NCBI GenBank assembly: GCA_010015745.1
Contig: ML978175.1
Coordinates: 280,503 to 344,502, forward strand
DNA length: 64,000 bases
From: Setomelanomma holmii
Taxonomy: Eukaryota > Ascomycota > Dothideomycetes > Pleosporales > Phaeosphaeriaceae
Reading direction: 5' to 3'
The notes under the pieces were generated by a model that searched no databases, was not told where the DNA came from, and saw only the letters and a list, made by a program, of their open reading frames with translations. Positions 9,959-20,025 of this stretch are shown here, piece by piece; position 1 is the first letter of the stretch, and every line of letters starts with the position of its first letter. Both the position numbers and the translations under genes were made by a program.

Positions 9959-12900
9959 ATGGCGCCCGACGCGGCCACCTCGACAGAGCGGCCTCCCAAT
10001 GAGGCTCACGGCATCGCATTCGGCACTGGCGGCGAGCCCTCCTACGATAATGACACAGCCCGCGCGAGACAGGTGGACAAGGACGAGGCCGACACCTGCC
10101 GCATATGTCGAGGAGAAGGCAGCGCTGACGAGCCTCTATTTTATCCTTGTAAATGCAGCGGCAGCATAAAATACGTTCACCAAGAATGTCTGATGGAGTG
10201 GCTGTCGCATACCCAAAAGAAGCACTGCGAGCTGTGCAAGACGTCCTTTCGCTTCACGAAGCTCTATCATCCTGGCATGCCGAATCGCATACCAACGACC
10301 GTCTTCATACGACGCGCCGCCATGCATGTCGTTAGCATGTTCTTGACCTGGTGTCGAGGCGTGCTAGTGGCTTGTGTGTGGTTGCTCTTGCTGCCTTGGT
10401 GTATGCGCGTAGTCTGGCGCAGTCTCTTCTGGGTCGGCGACGGTGGGTGGTCGCAGAACATTTTCCTGGATGCCTTGGAGCAAGGCAACAGTCCAAAACT
10501 CACGCCCTTCAACATCAGTGCACCACGACCCCTCATCGAGACAGTCGCGACTGCTGGTGTTGCACACGATAACACGACATGGATGCCCTTCTTGTCCGGA
10601 CTGTTCGCCATGGACGACAACGCGACAGCATCGCAACCGGCCGCCTGGACATTCGCGAAGCGCCTGCTCTTCGGCTTCCCGCTACCACTGGCCTCATACT
10701 CAACACCCGAGACCAACCAGACCATGTTGAATAGAACATTCGATCCACTGGGGATCCGTAGTCCCTCCCTTCTGTCCGACGTGCCTTTCTTCGAACTGTT
10801 CGGGTCAAAGACTCTGAACCGCTTCATCATCGACGTGCTTGAGGGTCAGATCATAACGTTGCTAGTTGTCGTGGCTTTTATCTTGATATTCCTTATTCGG
10901 GAATGGGTCGTGCAGCAACAGCCCGTCATCAACATGGTCGCTTTAGGCGACAATGCTGCTGTACCAAGAGCTGTGCACCACGATCACCAAGACGAGGCGG
11001 AACCCGAAGCTGCTCAAGACGACGGTGAACGAGGTGCAGATGTTCCGATTCAGCAAGCAGAGAACACTGACGAGAACAATGCAATCTTGGAGCGCGACAT
11101 CGCTGAAACCGAGGCGCCCCCTGTGCAGCAATTGCAACCACCTAATTCCGAGACCGCGGCTTTTCCCCCACGTTCTAGCAGTCTGCCTCGAACGACGAAT
11201 CCAGAGCCTAGTGGAACCGATCCAGAGTCGCCTAGCTCTATACAGAGGCCACACATGCCGTCAAGAGATCGTTCTTTCATTGCCACAGGCATCCGCCGCA
11301 GCTTGGAGGAAGGCAACGACTGGTCTTTCGAGAACTTGGCAGAATCATCGCAAACTGAAGCTGCAGCACCCCCAACCGTTCCGAACTCTTGGGACGACCA
11401 AGACAGCGAGGACTCGCATGCTGCTCAAAATGCTGGAACAGTCTCAGACCAAGAGCAAGATAGTGAGCATAGCAGCGAAAGCTGGCAACAAGTTGCCGAC
11501 GTCATCGCGGAATGCGACTCCGACCAAGTGCTGGAAGGAGAACAACCGCTTGACAAGGCCAAAACCATAGCTGCCGATTCTTCCACAGACGAGGCTATCC
11601 AGGATCAGAACACCGGCGTTGGAAGGCTCATTACGCCAAGGACTACCACAGATGGTGATGACTTGTCGACGCAATCTAATGTTGGCTCGGAAGAAGAATC
11701 GGAGTTCTCACTTGACTCTGCTGATCTCGAGAATAGCCACCAAGTTGCGGACAACAATGCCGCAATAGTGGACGCTGCAAGCGACACACGTGAGCGACAG
11801 GCTCCGCCTGTCGCGCCACGCCAGCCGCCACAAAACATCTTCAACCATGTCCTCGATTGGATGTTCGGCGATATCGCACCTGCTGCCCCGCAAGCTGAGG
11901 AGCCCGGCAACGATGAGCAAATCGTCCGAAATCTGGCTGAAGAAGCTCCATTCGTCCCTTTTGTGGGCAATGGGCCACAAGAACCTGCACATGCTCCAGC
12001 ACAGGACCCCGAAGTTGCTGCCGCCGCCGCTCAAGCTGGCATAGACATCAATGAACAAGAAGCAATCGAGGATGCCGAGGACTTGGAGGGAATACTGGAG
12101 CTCATTGGCATGCAAGGACCCATCGTAGGACTATTCCAAAATGTCCTCTTTAGCGCCGTGCTGATATCAGCTACCCTGGCCTGCGCAGTATGGCTTCCTT
12201 ACCTGTGGGGAAAGGTGGTGATTCTTGTCATGGGAAGCCCAGTCTCGCTCTTGATCAAGCTTCCACTCCAGATCATCGCCACGTTGACAGATCTTATTGT
12301 GGACTTTGCGCTGATTGTACTGGCTGGAGTGATATACTGGGGCTCGCAGATCATCACGACGCTCATGCATCTTGGTGGCTCAGGCGACGTTGCACAAGCT
12401 ACGGACGGTCGAATCGCTTCCATGTCTGCCACCACTCGCTCGCTCGCTGAGGGTGCCATGGACCGCATTGCCAAAATATTCTTGGAATCTCCCTTGTCGC
12501 CTGGACCCGACTACTTCCGACTGTCCGTCAATTCGCATGCCGCTTTGCGAGGTCTTCAAAATTCCACCTCCTCAGCGTTGAATGAGACAAGCAACATTGC
12601 CAATGCTCTAATTGAGCGAGCTTCTGCGGACTCACCGTTGAGCTTCATCTGGAGGACCGTTGTCGGTGTACCTTATGTCCTGCAGTCTGCCGTTGCATGG
12701 CTCTTCAATCAAAGCAGCACTCTTCTTTCGTGGATGTGGACATCCAAGTCCTACAAAATCACGTTCGACTTGGATCTTGGCCACAATACCACTACCGCCT
12801 ACACGACTATGGAACGCTGGACAGCTAGCGATCGCATGATTGCCATTTTCGCGGGATATGCCTTCTTCGCTCTGGCTGGCGCCGTCTATCTCAAGCGCGG

Positions 12901-14710
12901 CTCGCCGTTCAGCAGCTCTCAGCAAGGTCAGAAAATAGAGCGAATCATCTCGGATATCCTCCAACAGGCGGGAGGCGTGCTCAAGGTGATACTGATCATA
13001 AGCATCGAGATGCTGGTCTTCCCCTTGTATTGCGGTCTACTTCTCGACCTCGCCATGCTTCCACTTTTCAAGAACGCCACACTCTACACCCGTTGGCAAT
13101 TTGCTTGCGGGAGTCCGTGGACATCTGGCTTCGTGCATTGGTTCATTGGTACATGCTACATGTTCCACTTTGCTTTGTTCGTCTCGATGTGTCGCAAGAT
13201 CATGCGGAAGGGCGTCCTCTACTTCATCCGCGATCCAGACGACCCGACCTTCCATCCTGTGCGCGATGTACTCGAGCGGAGTGTCACCACTCAACTACGC
13301 AAGATTGCATTCAGTGCACTTGTCTACGGCGCCCTGGTCATTGTTTGCTTGGGAGGCGTTGTGTGGAGTCTCAGCCGCCTGACCTCTGGTGTGCTGCCCA
13401 TTCATTGGACCACGGAAGCTCCGTCCCTGGAGTTTCCACTGGATCTCCTTTTCTACAACTTCCTCACTCCGGTCATTATCAAATTCTACAAGCCTAGCGA
13501 CAGCCTGCACACGGTTTACAAATGGTGCTTCAAGAAGTGTGCGGGCTTCCTCCTTCTATCGAGCTTTCTATTCGGCGAGAAGTTCGAAAAGCAGGAGAGT
13601 ACCGCTGGAAAATACGTCCGAGCTCCGGCATCAGACCAGGTTCGTGTCCCAAAAGGTCAGCCCGTTTTCATCGAAGTCGACAAAGACAACAAGCGCAAAG
13701 ATGGCAGAGATGGTAACGAGGAAGGTGGTGTGCACAACTCCGACATGGTGATTATGGTCTTTATTCCCAATTGGTTCCGTGTGCGCATCTTCGCCTTCGT
13801 CGTGACCATCTGGATCTTCATGGGTCTCAGCGGTGTTGGCGTTACCATCGTGCCACTACTGTTTGGTCGAAATCTCTTTTCCCTCGTCTTGCCAAATACA
13901 GTCGAAATGAACGACATTCACGCCTTTTCACTCGGAGTGTACACACTCGGCAGCATCGCCTACTCGGCTTACCACGCCTACAATTTCGTCGTCAGCATCA
14001 ATCGACCAGTGCCATCGCCAATGGCTACTCTGAATAGAGTCGCAACCACCACTTCACGCGTCGGCCTGCGAGTGCTGAGGTTCACATACGTGTGGGCCAG
14101 CTTGGTCTTTGCCATCCCATTCCTGTTCGCAGTCTTGATCGAACTCTACCTCCTAATGCCTCTGCATGCTTACCTTGGACCTGCGGAGCCGCATGTCGTG
14201 CATCTCATCCAAGACTGGACCCTGGGCTTCCTGTACTCCCGCCTCGCGGCTCGACTCATCTTTGCGAATCGGCAATCGCGCCCCGCACGCGCGTTCAACG
14301 CTGTTGTTCGCGACGGCTATCTTTACCCCAACGCTCGAATCGCAACGCGCTGCTTCCTCCTTCCCGTGCTAGGTGTTTGGCTCGTCGCCATCGCTATTCC
14401 TTCAAGTCTCGCATTCACTACAAGTCGTACACTCTACGCCGGTGCGACTGAGCACACACGCAACATGGTCTGGCGATTCAGCTTCCCAGCTGTCGGGCTT
14501 AGTCTGATCGCTATGTGGGCCAGCAAGGAGGCGGTCAGGATGCTCAATCGATGGCGCTTGGTGGTCAGAGATGAGGTGTATCTGATTGGTGAACGCTTGC
14601 ATAATTTTGGGGAGAAGAAGGCGCCCATGCAGAGTCGGGCAACGGAAGAAGCGATCACGGCGGCGTCGCAGGCTGCCGGACCCGAGGGCGCGGTGGTTAA
14701 TGTGCGATGA
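9959..14710 (+). CDS. doa10: RING-CH E3 ubiquitin ligase of ER-associated degradation, Doa10/Ssm4 (MARCH6/TEB4 family)
   Basis: A single exon encodes 1583 residues, matching the family (yeast 1319, fungal homologues longer). A complete C4HC3 RING-CH finger is visible: C47-x2-C50-x13-C64-x1-C66-x7-H74-x2-C77-x12-C90-x2-C93, including the WLSHTQKKHCELC segment. Multiple membrane segments follow (from about residues 116 and 300, then many from about 720 on). A segment near residues 1140-1215 (HWTTEAPSLEFPLDLLFYN, then LTPVIIKFYKPSDSLH) matches the conserved TEB4-Doa10 region. A long acidic, Gln/Ser-rich loop (about 320-700) separates two membrane segments and holds no domain. Doa10 sits in the ER and inner nuclear membrane and ubiquitinates misfolded or short-lived proteins with Ubc6/Ubc7. 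The start is supported by the leader and by the RING lying near the N-terminus. Confidence 0.97.
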   Translation: MAPDAATSTERPPNEAHGIAFGTGGEPSYDNDTARARQVDKDEADTCRICRGEGSADEPLFYPCKCSGSIKYVHQECLMEWLSHTQKKHCELCKTSFRFTKLYHPGMPNRIPTTVFIRRAAMHVVSMFLTWCRGVLVACVWLLLLPWCMRVVWRSLFWVGDGGWSQNIFLDALEQGNSPKLTPFNISAPRPLIETVATAGVAHDNTTWMPFLSGLFAMDDNATASQPAAWTFAKRLLFGFPLPLASYSTPETNQTMLNRTFDPLGIRSPSLLSDVPFFELFGSKTLNRFIIDVLEGQIITLLVVVAFILIFLIREWVVQQQPVINMVALGDNAAVPRAVHHDHQDEAEPEAAQDDGERGADVPIQQAENTDENNAILERDIAETEAPPVQQLQPPNSETAAFPPRSSSLPRTTNPEPSGTDPESPSSIQRPHMPSRDRSFIATGIRRSLEEGNDWSFENLAESSQTEAAAPPTVPNSWDDQDSEDSHAAQNAGTVSDQEQDSEHSSESWQQVADVIAECDSDQVLEGEQPLDKAKTIAADSSTDEAIQDQNTGVGRLITPRTTTDGDDLSTQSNVGSEEESEFSLDSADLENSHQVADNNAAIVDAASDTRERQAPPVAPRQPPQNIFNHVLDWMFGDIAPAAPQAEEPGNDEQIVRNLAEEAPFVPFVGNGPQEPAHAPAQDPEVAAAAAQAGIDINEQEAIEDAEDLEGILELIGMQGPIVGLFQNVLFSAVLISATLACAVWLPYLWGKVVILVMGSPVSLLIKLPLQIIATLTDLIVDFALIVLAGVIYWGSQIITTLMHLGGSGDVAQATDGRIASMSATTRSLAEGAMDRIAKIFLESPLSPGPDYFRLSVNSHAALRGLQNSTSSALNETSNIANALIERASADSPLSFIWRTVVGVPYVLQSAVAWLFNQSSTLLSWMWTSKSYKITFDLDLGHNTTTAYTTMERWTASDRMIAIFAGYAFFALAGAVYLKRGSPFSSSQQGQKIERIISDILQQAGGVLKVILIISIEMLVFPLYCGLLLDLAMLPLFKNATLYTRWQFACGSPWTSGFVHWFIGTCYMFHFALFVSMCRKIMRKGVLYFIRDPDDPTFHPVRDVLERSVTTQLRKIAFSALVYGALVIVCLGGVVWSLSRLTSGVLPIHWTTEAPSLEFPLDLLFYNFLTPVIIKFYKPSDSLHTVYKWCFKKCAGFLLLSSFLFGEKFEKQESTAGKYVRAPASDQVRVPKGQPVFIEVDKDNKRKDGRDGNEEGGVHNSDMVIMVFIPNWFRVRIFAFVVTIWIFMGLSGVGVTIVPLLFGRNLFSLVLPNTVEMNDIHAFSLGVYTLGSIAYSAYHAYNFVVSINRPVPSPMATLNRVATTTSRVGLRVLRFTYVWASLVFAIPFLFAVLIELYLLMPLHAYLGPAEPHVVHLIQDWTLGFLYSRLAARLIFANRQSRPARAFNAVVRDGYLYPNARIATRCFLLPVLGVWLVAIAIPSSLAFTTSRTLYAGATEHTRNMVWRFSFPAVGLSLIAMWASKEAVRMLNRWRLVVRDEVYLIGERLHNFGEKKAPMQSRATEEAITAASQAAGPEGAVVNVR

Positions 14711-15095
14711 TGAGAGACGCCGCATGTATCCAATTTGTCTCTAGAAAGATCAGCACAGGGTGCTTTCGTCGATAAGAGCATTTGGCATGGAAGGTGTTCT
14801 CGGTGCATTGGGCATTGCGGGAAGCTAGGTCATGGTCTTCTCACTGTATTGATACCACACACTCTACTTAATCCAGAGTACATACATTCCCTCCATTACA
14901 GTATTTGCACCGAAAGCTCGGCCAGATTCAAGTTTGAAGTCACTGGGCCTGACGGGCTGGCTACACTGTTGATATTTGGTACCGAAAGACCCCTCTCTTG
15001 CTCGCGCGGTTCCTGCATCCCACGAACGGCTTCCATTCATGACTTTTCCCTTCTGACCTTTTCTGTTTCTCAGTCTCACCAAATTTGCAATCATC
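14711..15095. other. Intergenic region
   Basis: Region between doa10 and the small membrane-protein frame. The last 100 bases are T/C-rich (ttttcccttctgacctttt), like a leader. No other signal. Confidence 0.4.
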
Positions 15096-15416
15096 ATGTC
15101 GTCCACCGCCGCCGCTGTACTGGCTTACCTCGACACAATCCTCCTAACATTCGCCCATGACGGCTCCACCTTCGAAGCCTCATACTCCCCAATCCCAACC
15201 AGTCTTCGCTTCTTCTCACCCACTGCAACAGGCAATCCCGATACTTTTCGGTCCGACGCTGGCATCTTGCTCTTCATGCTGTTCATCTTCACTACGATTC
15301 CAATGCATGAGTACCTCTTGTATCAAGATACGGCCATGAGGACGAAATGGGTATTGCTGGGGTGTATCGCAAGATTGGTGGTGCTGATCAGGGGTGGGCA
15401 AATATTATGCTGGTAA
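15096..15416 (+). CDS. Small putative membrane protein, 106 residues
   Basis: The frame starts at an ATG in a good context (aatcatcATGtcg) after a pyrimidine-rich leader and runs without introns to a TAA. A hydrophobic stretch at about residues 65-80 (GILLFMLFIFTTIPMHEYLL) is followed by a second weaker one (KWVLLGCIARLVVL). Two predicted membrane passes at the C-terminal half are plausible. No family is recognised. The leader and hydrophobic pattern favour a real gene, but length alone cannot exclude a chance frame, and a further exon after 15410 is possible (a GTAACA follows). Confidence 0.45.
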   Translation: MSSTAAAVLAYLDTILLTFAHDGSTFEASYSPIPTSLRFFSPTATGNPDTFRSDAGILLFMLFIFTTIPMHEYLLYQDTAMRTKWVLLGCIARLVVLIRGGQILCW

Positions 15417-15826
15417 CAATGACAACGGTGCTGTGGTTTATTTGAATTACTTTAACATTTAACAATTGCGGTTCGTTGAATACGCTTGAAATCAGCGGAG
15501 ACAGAAATCGAATCACGACGAAGCGACACGTTGCCGCTGCTCTTCATCTTCTTCGATGTCGTCCTGAGCTAAGTTCGAAGGTACTGCGGTGTGTTGCACC
15601 AGCTCAAATGACTACCGTTGCATGGCGCCTGGCACGAGCTATGCGTCTCCACAATACGAATCTTGATGGATACAATGGAAGCCGCGTATGAAGAAGCGTT
15701 CCCGCAACAACGTTCGAGTGAGGACAACAGATATGTGAGAATGTTGGTCTGATGGAGCACAACACTTTTTAAGCGTTCACACGCGGACTCGCCCGCCAGA
15801 CAAAGTCCGACCGTGGCGTCGATGAT
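15417..15826. other. Gene-free stretch
   Basis: No convincing coding frame. Short overlapping frames on both strands have no motif. The right end runs into a decayed gene, whose true 5' limit may lie here. Confidence 0.35.
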
Positions 15827-17665
15827 ATGCAGGAACTTCTCAACCATGTTCCAATTTCCGAAGCCGCCATCATCCACTATGATCCGAAAGGCTTCGGGCG
15901 CTGCGACACAACATCGTACAGACTTGGTGGACCCAAGATGACAAGTGACAACATCAAGAAGTATTTCTCGCAGGTGGCATCGAGATGGACAGAGGAAGCG
16001 AACTCGGAGTCGGACACCTTCGAACTTGATGCATAAGTGAAGGACAAGCTCTCTAGTCACCCAGAGTACGAAAAGCTCGAGGCTGACTCGCAGGACATTC
16101 TAACACGCGACCACGAAGCTCTGCAAACGAAGGGCGTGCTCGATGAAGACGATCAATACGGTTACCTTGGTATGCGAAGACCAACGGCGAAAAGTACAGT
16201 GATCTGCCAGATGCTACTCTGATGCTTGGGCTTCACAAAGAGCTAGACTATCACCCTGCCCATTGCAAAATTCGGCGGCACGACACTCCCATTGCCTTGC
16301 GCAAAGAAGTTCCGAAAGAAACTGTCGAAAGTGCGCAAAGACGCCCCCGAATCGTTGAGAACACACCAGTTTCGGCGTAAGACCATCGTGACGAAGGAGA
16401 GACTAGTCTGGAAAATGACGATGGTGATACGGGAGATTTGGATGAGGATTTTCTTCGTCGAGTCCAATGCTGAGTCGGAAGTATTGGAAGACTTAGTAGA
16501 GGGACAGGTTATCATTGTGCGAGATGATGACGATGATGTGAGTGAGCTGCGAAGTTACAGACATAATATACTCATTGAAGAACTAGGAGCTCACTAAAGG
16601 CGAGCCAAATAATCGCTGGGCTAAATTTATCACTAGTCAGGTCGCAAAGGTTTGTGTTTCTGTGTTCGTCTAGTACTCCCAAATCAACCTTGTGAAGCAA
16701 GATATAGGGGTGCCGAACAACGATGTTTCTTGCTTTTTGTGCCGACTCGATTCTATGATGCCCAGCAAGTCAAAGAACAAGACGGATGGACATCGTCTAA
16801 GCTAGACGCCCATCTTAAGAGCAAGGAACATTCCCGCCGCGAGCGACTTTGCAGACAATTCAAGATTGACAAAGCAGCCGGTGGCAAAGTCAAATGCCCA
16901 GCCTGTAGTTAGCGTTCCTTCACAAACGCGTCTAAAATCTTGGGGCATGCTGCAAAGGAACGTCCTGTGGAGATGTGGTTAGATGGAGAGGAGATAAATG
17001 AGAGTGAGGGTGAGGCAGATCACGAGGCAGGCGGAGGAGAAGATGGTGACGATCTCCTACTTGAGCAGGAGGCTCAGAAGCTCGGAAGCTTCCAGTTCAC
17101 GGGCATAGTTGTTCCTAGCTACGAAGACGTGAATACCTGTAGTAATTAACTCTTTCACACATAGCTCTTTGCAGTCGAATCCGTAAGCCTACCGGACAAC
17201 AGTGATCTTGGTTGGGCAAGCAATGAGGCCAGCCCTTAGGAAGCACATCTATATACGATTGTAAAGCCCAGACAGCCGGACAATAGCGAATTTGGTCGGG
17301 CAGATGGTGAGCCGAGCCTGAATTGTGCACCCCCGTCCACGATGGCGGAATCGCGTGAGCCGGACACCAGTGATTCTGGTCGGGCAGAGAGTGATCCTAG
17401 CCTGAGCAGAGCACATCTAACCACGATTGCGGACCCAACAGCCCGGACGGCAGTGACTTTGGTCGGTACGATCATGAAGCGCGCACCATCGGATCACAGC
17501 AGCCCACCACTGCAAAACTGCGTGACCCAGACGTCAGCTATTTTGGTCGGCTCGGTTGCACAGGAACGCACCAGTAGATCGCAGCAGCGCACGACCGTAC
17601 ACACGAACAACATGGACATCGCGAGATTAGTCCAGCAGAACGATAATGGCACCACGTTCAGATGA
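15827..17665 (+). pseudogene. Decayed C2H2-type zinc-finger gene with 28-codon tandem repeat
   Basis: Coding-like sequence is broken by in-frame stops (TAA 16034-16036, TAA 16378-16380, TAG 16910-16912, TAG 17237-17239) and by frame changes near 16170 and 16740. Readable pieces: VPISEAAIIHYDPKGFGRCD, then SSHPEYEKLEADSQDI, then KYSDLPDATLMLGLHKELDY. Next comes a finger-like segment in which CFLC in one frame is continued by PTRFYDAQQ and LDAHLKSKEHS in another. A second partial finger follows: CPAC, stop, SFTNASKILGHAAKE. The C-terminal part is acidic and leads into an 84-bp tandem repeat. The first part may be related to fungal FluG/DUF3435-type proteins, but I cannot confirm it. No intact product can be made. 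Confidence 0.6.
17181..17600 (+). repeat. 84-bp tandem minisatellite, about five copies
   Basis: The core ccggacaNcagtgatNttgg recurs, degenerating, at 17192, 17276, 17360, about 17443 and about 17527, i.e. every 84 bp (28 codons). In one frame the first three units read LPDNSDLGWASNEASP, QPDNSEFGRADGEPSL and EPDTSDSGRAESDPSL. The last two units have drifted and shifted frame. Confidence 0.8.
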
Positions 17666-18076
17666 TCGATAGAGGTTTGCGCTTGGCACATGTAGACCGG
17701 CCATTTCGCAGTTGGAATGTCCGGTTGCAACACAGCGGCGATATACCTCGGCGACACAATGATCCCGTATATAGAGAAACCAGAGTAATTTACTCCCGAA
17801 TGAAACATTGGATGATCAAGCAGACTTATTGGTTGAGAATATTGTCTAGAATAGAGGCGTCGCAGGTCTGATGCGCTCGCTTCGCACTGTGCTAACGCGC
17901 TCTAGCCCCTGATCCAACCAATCACACACTGACCAACTCCGCACCATCCCACCATCCAAATCTTCTATCCTTTCAGTAGATTGCTCAATATGTCGATGCT
18001 ACTTCTGCAACGAACCAGCTAAATATTAACAATACATTGCAGCTAAAACCGGGAAAAATCTCATCAAGCAACAACT
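17666..18076. other. Intergenic region upstream of tRNA
   Basis: No coding frame supported. An AT-richer segment (aaatattaacaatacattg, about 18022-18040) lies 40-55 bases before the tRNA, where Pol III genes often have TATA-like sequence. Confidence 0.35.
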
Positions 18077-18167
18077 GGCTCGGTGGTGTAGTTGGTTATC
18101 ACGTCAGTCTAACAAGGCACTCGCCCTCGGACACTGAAGGTCCCGAGTTCAAACCTCGGCTGAGTCA
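18077..18167 (+). tRNA. tRNA-Val(AAC) with 17-nt intron
   Basis: The sequence folds as a standard cloverleaf. The acceptor stem ggctcgg (18077-18083) pairs with ctgagtc (18160-18166), with two G-U pairs. The D-arm contains gtgtagttggttatcac. The anticodon stem tcagt (18104-18108) pairs with actga (18133-18137), and the loop ctaacac gives anticodon AAC. The T-arm is ccgag-ttcaaac-ctcgg (18143-18159), with discriminator A at 18167. A 17-nt intron (18115-18131) sits at the canonical position one base 3' of the anticodon. A-box (tggtgtagttgg) and B-box (gttcaaacc) are present. Confidence 0.93.
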
Positions 18168-18190
18168 TCTCTTGCGCTTCGCAGCGTTTG

Positions 18191-18195
18191 TTTTT
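18191..18195 (+). terminator. RNA polymerase III terminator (T5)
   Basis: A run of five T lies 23 bases after the tRNA 3' end and a further TTTT follows at 18198; both are typical Pol III stop signals. Confidence 0.7.
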
Positions 18196-18527
18196 GGTTT
18201 TGTAGGGTGTATCTGGGTAGTTGCGGTGTTGGTGGTCGATCCGGGAAGATTTTAGACAAAAATTGATATTTTGGGTAACCAAGTAGGCCGAAGAATCTCA
18301 ATTTATTTTTGCATTTGCTTTGGAACGCAAAAAAATAATTCAAACAGTTTGGATCACGTTGAGATACATTGACGTTGGTGGTGATGGTACATTGCTAGAT
18401 GATGTGAATTTCGAAGCTCGAACACGAGAACTACCCCAACACCCGCACCAATTTTTTCAGGCGACTACTCTGGTAGAAACACAGCGATTCTCGACACGAC
18501 GATAATTGAAATTACCAAATTTTCACC
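18196..18527. other. Intergenic region upstream of ecm15
   Basis: A/T-rich stretch (18250-18360) followed by the ecm15 leader. No coding frame or recognised element. Confidence 0.35.
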
Positions 18528-18934
18528 ATGTCGTCCTCTGCAGACCTCACGAAACTGCCTACCCCACCAGCGTGCATTGCAGACTTCTGCCTTATCCCGC
18601 TCGGCACACCGACAGCTTCCGTATCAAAAGAGGTTGCGCAAGTTCAACGGCTTTTAAAGCAAAGTGGCCTCGAGTACTCCATGCACTCTGCTGGGACAAC
18701 TGTTGGTGCGTCTCATCTAACTATCGAACATTCATAAACGCAAGCTCATTATCATTTACAGAAGGTTCATGGGACGATGTCATGAGAGTCATTGGTCAAT
18801 GTCATGCTATGCTGCACCAGAACGGTGTTGTCAGGATCCAGAGCGACATCAGAGTAGGAAGCAGGACGGACAAGAAGCAAACTCACCAGGACAAGGTTGC
18901 CGCCGTGGAGAAGCTGCTCAAGGAGGACGCTTGA
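18528..18934 (+). CDS. ecm15: Thiamine-binding-type UPF0045/Ecm15 protein
   Basis: Two exons, join(18528..18705, 18762..18934), 116 residues. The intron is 56 nt (GTGCGT..ACAG) in phase 1, restoring a Val codon before EGSWDDVM. The start ATG gives MSSSADLTKLPTPPACIADF. The family hallmarks are present: an N-terminal strand CIADFCLIPLGTP, the segment SGLEYSMHSAGTTVEGSWDD, and a C-terminal strand VVRIQSDIRVGSRTDK. This is the MTH1187/YkoF-like fold of PF01910, about 100 residues, which binds thiamine or small ligands as a multimer. Yeast Ecm15 is the eukaryotic representative and its role is poorly defined. The length fits the family. Confidence 0.9.
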
Positions 18935-20025
18935 TTTCTGGTGATTTGGCAGGAACTCGGATGTATATCGGACATGCAATGGCAGTGGTGGATGTGGCTT
19001 TCAAACACTCTGGACCCACGCTCCACCAGATCGACGCTTAGAGCAGGTAAAAGAAACCCTCTACGTCCAGTTCCAAGATCTAGATGGCGGGAGACAAGCG
19101 CACTACGAGGTAGCCTGAGATCTACTGCAACGATTATCGTGCCTATGCATATATGTTTCACATGTTACCGCACTGGGCTTCACTGAGCAGGCGCGCGTCA
19201 ACAAACACTCCTGCTACAATCCACAGCACCTTCTAGATGGTGAACAAGTCGCGTACACACCGCTTTCCCCATGATATCGTGGTACCCTATCGATAGGATA
19301 TACGGACTCGTCGTCCCATTGGCGGATATGTGCTCGACGACAGTGAAGAAGCTGGGGTAGCCGGCCGGTACCTTGAAGCGAGGGCGCGCGGACAACTCTG
19401 TGGCTTAACAAACAGGGCAGAAATTTCAGCGGTGTGTGCGGACTAGGATACGCGATACGGGAGAATGCGGAGTGGGGGGTTGGCGCAGGAGGCTGTTGTG
19501 ATGAAGTGCATGTACTGTGTGAAAACCATCGTAGCTCTTATTTTTGTATCGGTATACATGCTCTGGTACTTCTCAAGCCGTCGTAGCCAATTGCTGAATT
19601 ATTGTGACGACGAGCTGCCGCAGTTAAACCGGACTCCGACACCTAATCGCCCCGACTATTTCGAGACGAAGTGGGTACCTGACAGGCGGTGTGCACGGGC
19701 GCACAAGGAAAAGTTGGCGCGTGTGTCCTGGCATCATCGAAAGCCTGCCGCAAGCTTCCCGATTGTCCGGAACATCCCCTTCACCTCACTCCACCCTCAC
19801 CTCACGAGTGCCATCACGAGCGTGCACAACTTGCCCATTCTCGCCGTCCAACGAATTCATCGACACCGCACCGCCGTCACGCTCACAATCGGTCGCGTGG
19901 TTCGCATGGGAGATCCACGAGGCAACGGAAGGCATGCACGCGACCGCCTCGGCGAGCCACAACAACACCGCCCACGTCGCTGAAGCCTCAACGCCTGTAT
20001 CGCACACGTTGCGCCGACCGTAATC
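18935..20025. other. Intergenic region upstream of mdm34
   Basis: About 1.1 kb with several overlapping frames (for example 19465-19983) of atypical composition and no motif, judged non-coding. The final part is the presumptive mdm34 promoter and leader, rich in C and A. Confidence 0.45.

Noticed and set aside
15569..16060. Minus-strand frame of 163 codons over the zinc-finger pseudogene
   Set aside because: It has no motif and many Cys/His/Arg as expected of an antisense frame, while the plus strand gives linked coding-like pieces.
19465..19983. Plus-strand frame of 172 codons upstream of mdm34
   Set aside because: Composition is Arg/His-rich and competing frames of similar length overlap it; no domain. 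Probably promoter and leader DNA.
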